Below the pieces are notes generated by a model that was given only the letters and a program-made list of their open reading frames with translations, was not told the origin of the DNA and searched no databases. Below are positions 1-6,058 of a DNA stretch of 13,040 nt, piece after piece (the first letter of the stretch is position 1; each line of letters begins with the position of its first letter). Origin of the DNA: Bacteroidales bacterium (GTDB lineage: Bacteria; Bacteroidota; Bacteroidia; Bacteroidales; UBA7960). Location of the stretch: contig PWIY01000375.1 in the NCBI GenBank assembly GCA_003560215.1, forward strand, positions 1-13,040. Direction: 5' to 3'. The position numbers were made by a program, and so were the translations under genes.

Positions 1-601
1 GTTCATTCAGGATTTCGAGGGGCAGGCCGGCAACTAAGGCAGACCGGCAACCAAGGCAGACCAGAATGAACCCTTCCAGGTCATTGGTTTCCTTGTACAC
101 TCCCTCGTTAAAGAAGGTGAGCACCGCCTCCATGTTGGCCGGAGGCCTGAAACCCGGAATGGCAGTCAGCATTTCAACATTCTCATCAAAGAACACCACA
201 GACGGATAGCTCATTTGCCCCTGCAAAAGGGCGATGGCAAAGTCATGGGTGGGACGGCGATTGCCGAGGTTGTTGTTTTCATAAACCCTTCCACCGAACT
301 CAATGGGGTCTTCCTGTTCGGCATTCAGTTTTACGGGATAAAAGTTATCATTGAGGTAGGAAGCAATCACCGGATGCGAGAAAGTTTCGGTATCCATTCT
401 GCGGCAAAACCCGCACCAGTCGGTGTAAACTTCCACAAAAATCATCCGGGGTTCTGAACCGGCTTTCTCCACGGCTTCTTCCATGCTCAGCCAGTGAACT
501 TCTCCGTTCTCAGGCTCTGTGGCCACGGACTTCATGCCGAAAAACGCAACCAGTATTGCGGCAAACAAAATACTTTTAAGTGCTTGCATTGTTTTCTTCA
601 T
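1..601 (-). CDS. Thioredoxin-fold exported protein, partial (runs off the left edge)
   Basis: I translated this frame by hand from the ATG at 601-599; it stays open for 200 codons to the window edge, so the C-terminus is missing. The N-terminus (MKKTMQALKSILFAAILVAF) is a lipid-free signal peptide, so the protein is probably periplasmic. A thioredoxin fold follows, with active site W62-C63-G-F-C66 (DWCGFCRRMD) and the cis-proline loop near SYPSVVFFDE. Single-domain thioredoxin-like proteins of this type in Bacteroidota are thought to act as thiol-disulfide reductases; the substrate cannot be inferred. The family core appears to end around YKETNDLEGF. The tail after it (ILVCLGCRSALVAG...) is cysteine-rich and unlike the usual ending, and it is encoded by a 17-base tandem duplication, so the true end of the gene is uncertain. 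It diverges from the ABC permease gene. Confidence 0.85.
   Translation of the reverse strand, partial: MKKTMQALKSILFAAILVAFFGMKSVATEPENGEVHWLSMEEAVEKAGSEPRMIFVEVYTDWCGFCRRMDTETFSHPVIASYLNDNFYPVKLNAEQEDPIEFGGRVYENNNLGNRRPTHDFAIALLQGQMSYPSVVFFDENVEMLTAIPGFRPPANMEAVLTFFNEGVYKETNDLEGFILVCLGCRSALVAGLPLEILNE
27..60. repeat. 17-base tandem duplication inside the thioredoxin-like gene
   Basis: Positions 27-43 (CCGGCAACTAAGGCAGA) and 44-60 (CCGGCAACCAAGGCAGA) are adjacent copies with one mismatch. Seventeen is not a multiple of three, so gain or loss of a unit shifts the reading frame of the overlapping minus-strand gene. An 8-base inverted repeat, GTTCATTC at 1-8 and GAATGAAC at 64-71, brackets the duplication. 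Confidence 0.85.
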
Positions 602-617
602 TTTGGTTTGTGAATTA

Positions 618-625
618 CAAAGATA
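618..625 (-). promoter_or_regulatory. Candidate -7 promoter element for the thioredoxin-like gene
   Basis: The minus strand reads TATCTTTG, an exact match to the Bacteroidota -7 consensus TAnnTTTG. It lies 16 bases upstream of the ATG at 601, which implies a short leader of about 10 nt. I see no convincing -33 TTTG at the usual distance. Confidence 0.5.
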
Positions 626-680
626 CGGCAGTCTGTGCATTTGCTGTATAACCTAACACCGGAAAATTCAGATTGTTTGT

Positions 681-688
681 TAAATTTG
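681..688 (+). promoter_or_regulatory. Candidate -7 promoter element for the ABC permease gene
   Basis: TAAATTTG matches TAnnTTTG exactly, 14 bases before the GTG start at 703. Transcription would begin close to the start codon. The -33 region is not well matched. Confidence 0.45.
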
Positions 689-702
689 CCCATCTTTAGG
701 CC

Positions 703-1932
703 GTGTTATTCAAAAAACCTGAAATATCAGCAAATATTTCCCCGGGGAAACTCACCTGGAGGCGCTTTCGCCGGATACCAACGGCAATGGCGGGTCTCGG
801 ATGGATCGTTTTTGCCGCCATGCTTGCCGCTACAGGTTACCTGTTTATTCCTGACAACAGCCCCAATGCCAATCACCAGCAACTGGAAATGGCAGCCCAC
901 AATCCCGGTACACGACAAGAAATACTACATGTGGCCAGGAATGAAACATACACACCTCCTTCCATTTTAGGAACACTGCTGCGGGGCAAGCCCAACCCAA
1001 ACACCACCATTCCCATACAGGCATACTGGTTTGCAGAAGACACCCTGTATTATGAGACCTATCCCGGGCAGCCCGGCTACCCCGGGCTGGAGGGTTATTA
1101 CCTTCTGCCGGATGTGCTGTACCACCTTGATACCGGCGTCCCGGTTCAGCGGACTGCTGACGACACGCTCTCTTTTGTTGATGCATGGGGCAACTCCCAT
1201 CAGAAAAGCATTGAGCGAATGCAGGAAAAAGTTGAAGACAAACAGATTGACGAACAACGCTTCCTGCTGGGAACAGATCGTTTCGGACGGGACCTGCTGA
1301 GCCAGCTGGTCATTGGCACCCGGGTATCTTTATCGGTGGGGTTCATTGCAGTTTTTATATCATTGCTCATCGGGATCAGCCTGGGCAGCCTTGCCGGCTA
1401 TTTCACGGGGAGAACCGACCAGCTGATTGTATGGCTGATCAATGTGGTGTGGTCGGTTCCCACCCTTCTGCTGGCCATCGCAATCACCTTTGCACTGGGC
1501 AAGGGGTTCTGGCAGGTTTTTGTAGCTGTGGGGCTGACAATGTGGGTGGAAGTTGCCAGGGTGGTTCGCGGCCAGGTGATCAGCGCAAGAGAAAAAGAAT
1601 TCGTTGAATCGGCACGGGCACTGGGCCTGGGCAGCATGCGCATCATTCGCCGGCATATCCTGCCTGTAATTATGGGCCCCGTAATTGTAATATCCGCGGC
1701 AAATTTTGCTTCTGCCATTCTGATTGAGGCCGGATTAAGTTTTCTCGGAATTGGCGTTCAGCCACCGGTTCCATCATGGGGAACCATGATCAGAGAGCAT
1801 TACGGATATATCATTCTCGACAAAGGCTATCTTGCCTTCCTCCCCGGACTGGCCATCATGCTGATGGTTCTTGCATTCATGCTGCTAGGAAACGGATTGC
1901 GGGAAGCCCTGGACAGGGGTGCCAGGGATTGA
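703..1932 (+). CDS. ABC transporter permease, OppC/DppC/NikC type
   Basis: This is the inner-membrane permease subunit of a peptide, nickel or related importer, 409 aa. TM1 lies near residues 28-48. About 155 mostly extracytoplasmic residues follow, then five more helices (about 207-233, 240-263, 268-290, 320-347, 376-396). The family signature LLGTDRFGRDLLSQ is at 188-201, just before TM2. The EAA coupling loop, which docks on the ATPase, is visible around 298-320 (EFVESARALGLGSMRIIRRH). The GTG at 703 is the first start after an in-frame TAG at 697-699. The ATG at 787 would remove the conserved cytoplasmic WRRFRR N-terminus, so GTG is preferred. No partner permease, ATPase or binding protein lies in the window. 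The insert after TM1 is much longer than in E. coli OppC/DppC. It ends 3 bases from the convergent pcm stop codon. The substrate is unknown. Confidence 0.93.
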   Translation: MLFKKPEISANISPGKLTWRRFRRIPTAMAGLGWIVFAAMLAATGYLFIPDNSPNANHQQLEMAAHNPGTRQEILHVARNETYTPPSILGTLLRGKPNPNTTIPIQAYWFAEDTLYYETYPGQPGYPGLEGYYLLPDVLYHLDTGVPVQRTADDTLSFVDAWGNSHQKSIERMQEKVEDKQIDEQRFLLGTDRFGRDLLSQLVIGTRVSLSVGFIAVFISLLIGISLGSLAGYFTGRTDQLIVWLINVVWSVPTLLLAIAITFALGKGFWQVFVAVGLTMWVEVARVVRGQVISAREKEFVESARALGLGSMRIIRRHILPVIMGPVIVISAANFASAILIEAGLSFLGIGVQPPVPSWGTMIREHYGYIILDKGYLAFLPGLAIMLMVLAFMLLGNGLREALDRGARD

Positions 1933-1935
1933 AAT

Positions 1936-2580
1936 CTAACGTTCCTTGTCGCCCAGCATGGGCACAAACCTGAAATATCCGAATTCCTGTTTTTCAAGTT
2001 CATCATGTCCATGTTTCACCACCCTGGTCATGATCTGGGTATCCCCTTTTCCGAGGGGTAATACCATCATTCCTCCGGTTTTCAGCTGATCGAGCAGGTT
2101 CCGGGGAACCTGTGGTGCTGCTGCGGTAACCAGGATACGGTCAAACGGGGCAAAAGCAGGCAAACCTGCATAGCCGTCTCCATAAAAGAGTTTGATGGAG
2201 TATTTCATTTCGTTGAGCAGCTGCTTTGTTTTCCGGTACAAAGAGTGATGGCGTTCAATGGTGAACACGCGGGCCCCCATTTCAGCCAGTACACATGCCT
2301 GATAACCACTGCCCGTCCCTATTTCCAGAACTTTATTTCCTCTCTCAACCTCGAGTAGTTCAGTCTGAAACGCCACGGTGTATGGCTGGCTGATGGTTTG
2401 ACCTGCGCCGATCGGAAAAGGCTTATCCTGATAAGCGATCTCCACAAATGAAGAGTCCAGGAAAAAATGCCTGGGTACAGCCTGCAGTGCAGTGAGTACT
2501 TCTTCACTCCGTATGCCTTTTGAACGGACCTCCTCCACAAGTTTTTTTCGCAACCCCTTATGACGGTATGAATCATTCAT
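1936..2580 (-). CDS. pcm: Protein-L-isoaspartate O-methyltransferase
   Basis: This enzyme transfers a methyl group from S-adenosylmethionine to isoaspartyl residues in aged proteins, starting their repair to aspartate; it is cytoplasmic. The 214 aa length is typical. Visible landmarks are the PCMT substrate motif IGAGQTISQPYTVAFQ (57-72), SAM-binding motif I VLEIGTGSGYQA (84-95), the acidic end of the next strand (ERHH, 109-112), motif II FDRILVTAAAP (146-156) and the C-terminal FRFVPMLG (203-210). The ATG at 2580 fits the usual N-terminus. It converges with the ABC permease on one side. On the other it diverges from the Gfo/Idh/MocA oxidoreductase across about 118 bases that must hold both promoters. 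It is a single gene here, with no surE or rpoS-like neighbour. Confidence 0.96.
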   Translation of the reverse strand: MNDSYRHKGLRKKLVEEVRSKGIRSEEVLTALQAVPRHFFLDSSFVEIAYQDKPFPIGAGQTISQPYTVAFQTELLEVERGNKVLEIGTGSGYQACVLAEMGARVFTIERHHSLYRKTKQLLNEMKYSIKLFYGDGYAGLPAFAPFDRILVTAAAPQVPRNLLDQLKTGGMMVLPLGKGDTQIMTRVVKHGHDELEKQEFGYFRFVPMLGDKER

Positions 2581-2650
2581 GATGCTTAGCTGACTTGATG
2601 GTTTTTTGTCAGTCTACGAAATTAAGCATTTCACAGACCATAAAAAACTT

Positions 2651-2658
2651 TACTTTTG
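2651..2658 (+). promoter_or_regulatory. Candidate -7 promoter element for the Gfo/Idh/MocA oxidoreductase
   Basis: TACTTTTG matches TAnnTTTG exactly, 40 bases upstream of the ATG at 2699. It supports that start, because the longer frame opening at 2606 would begin upstream of the promoter. Confidence 0.5.
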
Positions 2659-2698
2659 TAAAAACACCAGGCATTTTAAACAATTAACTGCTTTTCAT

Positions 2699-3688
2699 AT
2701 GGTTAAAAAAATAGGTGTACTCGGCGCAGGTCATCTGGGAAAAATCCATATCAAATGCATCATGGCATCTGACAAGCTGGAGCTTGCCGGGTTTTATGAC
2801 CCTGACCGGGAAACAGCTGAGAAGGTGGCCGAAACATTCGGGATCCCGAGGTTTTTCTCTGATGATGAACTGATCAGCAAATCAGACATTGTCGATATTG
2901 TAACACCTACCGTGTCGCACTTTGATTGTGCATCCAAAGCCCTGAAACACGGCAAGCATGTTTTCATTGAAAAACCACTGACAACAACCCTTGAAGAAGC
3001 CCGGAAGCTGATGGAGCTGGCCAGGGAGGCCAGTGTGAAGGTTCAGGTGGGGCATGTGGAGCGCTTTAACCCTGCATTCATCGCAGCAAAACCATACCTG
3101 AATAACCCCATGTTCATCGAAGCCCACAGGCTGGGGCAGTTCAACCCGCGGGGAACCGATGTACCCGTAGTGCTTGACCTGATGATCCACGATATTGACA
3201 TTATTCTGAATGTGGTAAAAGCCGAGGTAAAGAAAATTTCGGCCAGCGGAGTATCCATTGTTTCCGAAACCCCGGATATCGCCAGCGCACGAATTGAATT
3301 CTCCAACGGGTGCGTGGCCAACCTGACTGCCAGCAGGTTGTCCATGAAAAACATGCGAAAAACCAGATTTTTTCAGCACGAAGGATACATCGCGGTTAAT
3401 TTCCTGTCAAAGGAAACACAAATTATAAGACTGAAGGATGTGGGAGCCAGCCCGGATCCGATGGCCATGGTGATTGATATGGGCCCTGAAAAGAACAAAA
3501 AACAGATATGGGTGGAAAAACCGGAGATCAGGCCCATCAACGCCATACAGACTGAGCTTGAAACATTTGATGAGGCCATCAGGAGCAATACAGATCCGGT
3601 GGTAACCATTCACGACGGATACGCATCCCTTGACCTGGCATACAGGGTCATGGAGAAAATCGAGCAGAATGCAAATTATCTTAGCTGA
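2699..3688 (+). CDS. Gfo/Idh/MocA-family NAD(P)-dependent sugar dehydrogenase, GnnA-like
   Basis: This is a 329 aa cytoplasmic oxidoreductase. The N-terminal Rossmann fold has GAGHLG (G9, G11, G14) with aspartate D34 in FYDPD after strand 2. The family EKP motif is at 91-93, where the lysine contacts cofactor and substrate. The C-terminal alpha/beta domain has DLMIHDIDI (160-168), with H164 the probable catalytic histidine. GHVERFNPA (118-126), EAHRLGQF (141-148) and DLMIHDIDI resemble what I recall of UDP-N-acetylglucosamine 3-dehydrogenase (GnnA), which oxidises the C3 hydroxyl before transamination in lipid A precursor synthesis. That assignment is inference; the superfamily is certain. 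I chose the ATG at 2699 because residues upstream (from 2606) do not fit the Rossmann start and precede the candidate promoter. No GnnB-type aminotransferase is adjacent. The gene ends before a clear terminator. Confidence 0.93.
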   Translation: MVKKIGVLGAGHLGKIHIKCIMASDKLELAGFYDPDRETAEKVAETFGIPRFFSDDELISKSDIVDIVTPTVSHFDCASKALKHGKHVFIEKPLTTTLEEARKLMELAREASVKVQVGHVERFNPAFIAAKPYLNNPMFIEAHRLGQFNPRGTDVPVVLDLMIHDIDIILNVVKAEVKKISASGVSIVSETPDIASARIEFSNGCVANLTASRLSMKNMRKTRFFQHEGYIAVNFLSKETQIIRLKDVGASPDPMAMVIDMGPEKNKKQIWVEKPEIRPINAIQTELETFDEAIRSNTDPVVTIHDGYASLDLAYRVMEKIEQNANYLS

Positions 3689-3765
3689 GTTATTCACTAT
3701 TTATGTTCATAAATCAGTGAGATAACAGGCAATATGTACCTCCCCTCCCCGTTATCCAGTTATGG

Positions 3766-3798
3766 CAGGCCTTCCGGCAAGGCCTGGTTGTGTTTTTT
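3766..3798 (+). terminator. Intrinsic terminator after the Gfo/Idh/MocA gene
   Basis: An 8-bp perfect stem, CAGGCCTT (3766-3773) and AAGGCCTG (3779-3786), has a 5-base loop and is followed by a T-rich tail with six Ts at 3793-3798. It separates the oxidoreductase from the sugar transferase that starts at 3838. A smaller hairpin, CTTGC/GCAAG, follows at 3802-3815. Confidence 0.8.
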
Positions 3799-3837
3799 CT
3801 TCTTGCCGACGCAAGTGCAGAACCAATGGATTAAATA

Positions 3838-5262
3838 ATGGACAAACGCCTACAAAGGATCCAGCTGGCTAAATATTTGTTTTTCGACTACCTTGCAGCA
3901 GTCCTGGCGTGGTTGTCTTACCTCACCTACCTTTTCATTAACAATGGTTTTGTATTTCCTGCACTTAAAGAAGAATTGATTACAGGAGACAATCTTTTGT
4001 TCACCCTGCTGATCATTCCCGTATTCTGGCTGGCCCTTTATTACCTCAGCGGTGCTTACAATTCCATATTCAGACAGTCGCGGCTCGGCCAGTTTGGCCA
4101 CACGCTGCTGATATCCCTCATCGGCGTTCTTGTCATATACTTCGTTGTGCTTCTGAACCAGGAAGCGGTCTTGCTCAAAGGCCATTATCAGTCATTGCTG
4201 GTTCTGCTGCTGGGGCATGTATTTTTCACTGCCAGTTTCCGCTTTATTCTGACCACCAGTGTCATCCGGAAGATCAACAACAGAGAGATCGGCTTCAACA
4301 CCATAATTATTGGCAGTCAGAAGAAAGCCGCCGACATCATACAGGAGCTTGAGTCCCTCAAAAAATCCCTGGGCCAAAAGCTGATTGGATTTGTCACAGT
4401 AAGCAAACAGGATACACATATGGCTGCCAGACATCTCCCGCATCTTGGCCATATTGACCAGGTGAGGGAAATCATTGAACAGCATAACACAGAAGAGGCC
4501 ATCATTGCACTGGAAGCCAGGGAACACAAGAAAATCAGCAATATCCTGGCCGACCTTTACACCACAGATGTGGAAGTTAAGGTGATTCCTGAGATGCATG
4601 ATATTTTGCTTGGCGCTGTAAAAATGACAGCCATTTTCGGCACCCCGCTTATTCAGATCCGCCCCGGACTGATGCCGGCCTGGCAGCAATCCGTCAAGCG
4701 CTTCATGGATGTGGTTGTTTCTGCTGTAAGCCTGGTCATTCTTTCACCTGTTTTCCTTTTCACGGCCATTGGCGTTAAGCTATCCTCCAGGGGTCCGGTT
4801 TTTTACAAACATGAACGCATCGGGCTGCACGGCAAGCCCTTTACGATGCACAAATTCCGGTCAATGTATCTGGACGCTGAAAAAGACGGGCCACAGCTTT
4901 CGTGCGAGAACGATCCCCGGGTCACCCCTTTCGGCCGGTTTATGCGCAAGGTACGACTGGATGAGATTCCGCAGTTCTATAATGTGCTCCGTGGCTATAT
5001 GTCGCTTGTTGGTCCCAGGCCGGAGCGCCAGTATTACATTGATCAGATCGTTAAAAAGGCACCCCACTATAAATTACTTCAGAAGATCAAGCCGGGAATC
5101 ACCAGCTGGGGGCAGGTCAAATACGGATACGCAGAAAATGTGGATGAAATGATTGAGCGACTGAAATATGACCTGTTGTACCTGGAGAATATGTCGCTGG
5201 CTGTGGATTTCAAGATACTGATCTATACGGTGCTGATCATTTTGCAGGGCCGCGGGAAATAA
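3838..5262 (+). CDS. Polyprenyl-phosphate sugar-1-phosphate transferase (exopolysaccharide/O-antigen initiating enzyme)
   Basis: This inner-membrane enzyme moves a sugar-1-phosphate from a nucleotide sugar onto undecaprenyl phosphate, the first step of a surface glycan. At 474 aa it has the full WbaP/WcaJ-like layout. Four N-terminal helices lie near 15-33, 53-72, 90-107 and 118-140. A Rossmann-like middle domain runs about 150-275 (FNTIIIGS near 153-160). The catalytic bacterial sugar transferase domain starts after 280. It contains KRFMD (287-291), a re-entrant hydrophobic helix (292-313), KFRSM (339-343), the acidic pair in RLDEIPQ (373-379), GPRPE (392-396) and KPGITSWGQV (418-427). Sugar specificity cannot be read from sequence. 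It lies outside any visible glycosyltransferase cluster and converges on the DUF4294 gene with a 4-base gap. The ATG at 3838 fits the family N-terminus; I see no clear promoter between it and the terminator. Confidence 0.95.
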   Translation: MDKRLQRIQLAKYLFFDYLAAVLAWLSYLTYLFINNGFVFPALKEELITGDNLLFTLLIIPVFWLALYYLSGAYNSIFRQSRLGQFGHTLLISLIGVLVIYFVVLLNQEAVLLKGHYQSLLVLLLGHVFFTASFRFILTTSVIRKINNREIGFNTIIIGSQKKAADIIQELESLKKSLGQKLIGFVTVSKQDTHMAARHLPHLGHIDQVREIIEQHNTEEAIIALEAREHKKISNILADLYTTDVEVKVIPEMHDILLGAVKMTAIFGTPLIQIRPGLMPAWQQSVKRFMDVVVSAVSLVILSPVFLFTAIGVKLSSRGPVFYKHERIGLHGKPFTMHKFRSMYLDAEKDGPQLSCENDPRVTPFGRFMRKVRLDEIPQFYNVLRGYMSLVGPRPERQYYIDQIVKKAPHYKLLQKIKPGITSWGQVKYGYAENVDEMIERLKYDLLYLENMSLAVDFKILIYTVLIILQGRGK

Positions 5263-5266
5263 CCCA

Positions 5267-5971
5267 TCAGAGATACCCCTTCTCGATCAGCTGCACAATT
5301 TCCTCAATCTGCCTGTCTTCGCCTTCAGGATCATATTCTTCCCTGAGGTTGTATCCGAAGATACGGCCAAGTGACTGCCAGAATACGGCCGAAAAAACAC
5401 CCCGGAACTCCCGCAGAATGTGGTAAGAGGTGTGGTCTGTTTCCCTGTCAATCAGCTTGATCAGGATCAGCCCCTGTGAAAAGGTCAGGCTCTTCAGGTC
5501 ATCCTCAAAATTATCCCGGATCTCATCCTCAGCTTCCCGCATAAACTGTCTTCTTTCCCTTTCCGATTCCAGTTCCATGAGCTCCCTGCTGTACTCCCTG
5601 AACATATGGCCGGCCAGCTTGGCGTAAGGGTATGCAATTTTCACATTTCGCACCGTGCGGTTATAACGATATTCCTCCCAGCGACTGCCAAATTCCCTTT
5701 TGGCCGTAACACTCACCGGACGCAGTTCAATGATGGGAATGGTATCACCGTTAAGCACCCTTGCGGCAACGGTATTTCCACTCCTCAGCGGGTCATCAGG
5801 CTGAACATCAAGGGTGTCTGGGGGCACATCAGGGGCACCCCCCATTCCGTTTGAGCCCTCAGGGGCATAAGGTAATCCGCCGGAACCGGAGAATGCAGCG
5901 CGTTCATCAGCGGAAGCAACTGATGGAAACCCGGTGGCAAACAGAAAAAATATGATCAGCAGATGGTGCAT
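5267..5971 (-). CDS. DUF4294-family exported protein of unknown function
   Basis: This is a 234 aa protein with an N-terminal signal peptide (hydrophobic residues 3-19, likely cleavage after VASA). A Gly/Pro-rich linker follows (about 28-52). The conserved domain (about 68-225) opens with a short strand segment, LNGDTIPIIEL (73-83). Charged helices follow, with YPYAKLAG (114-121), a Glu/Arg-rich coiled-coil-like stretch (125-160), then SQGLILIKLIDRET (165-178) and FWQSLGRIFG (197-206). I recognise this as the Bacteroidota DUF4294 pattern, which has no established function that I know of. It converges on the sugar transferase. Its ATG lies only 11 bases past the T-tract of the clpX terminator, so it may have little or no separate promoter. 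No catalytic motif is evident. Confidence 0.85.
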   Translation of the reverse strand: MHHLLIIFFLFATGFPSVASADERAAFSGSGGLPYAPEGSNGMGGAPDVPPDTLDVQPDDPLRSGNTVAARVLNGDTIPIIELRPVSVTAKREFGSRWEEYRYNRTVRNVKIAYPYAKLAGHMFREYSRELMELESERERRQFMREAEDEIRDNFEDDLKSLTFSQGLILIKLIDRETDHTSYHILREFRGVFSAVFWQSLGRIFGYNLREEYDPEGEDRQIEEIVQLIEKGYL

Positions 5972-5982
5972 AAATTCCCCTG

Positions 5983-6015
5983 AAAAATAAAAGCGTTCTT
6001 GAAATGAGAACGCTT
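5983..6015 (-). terminator. Intrinsic terminator after tig-clpP-clpX
   Basis: On the minus strand a perfect 9-bp stem, AAGCGTTCT and AGAACGCTT (6015-6007 and 5999-5991), has a 7-base loop and is followed directly by TTATTTTT. It lies 44 bases past the clpX stop codon and ends 11 bases before the DUF4294 start codon. Confidence 0.88.
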
Positions 6016-6058
6016 GAATTTACAAAAAATTTCAGGGCCAGGCAAGTGGTTCAGGGCC

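Noticed and set aside
1..71. Inverted repeat around the 17-base duplication as a small mobile element
   Set aside because: The inverted repeat is only 8 bases, no target duplication is visible, and the left side is cut by the window, so an element cannot be claimed.
635..970. 111-codon frame overlapping the start of the ABC permease gene
   Set aside because: It overlaps the permease in another frame, has no family resemblance and no separate start signals.
2606..2698. Upstream extension of the Gfo/Idh/MocA gene by 31 codons
   Set aside because: The extra residues do not fit the Rossmann-fold start, and a TAnnTTTG box lies inside the extension; the ATG at 2699 is the better start.
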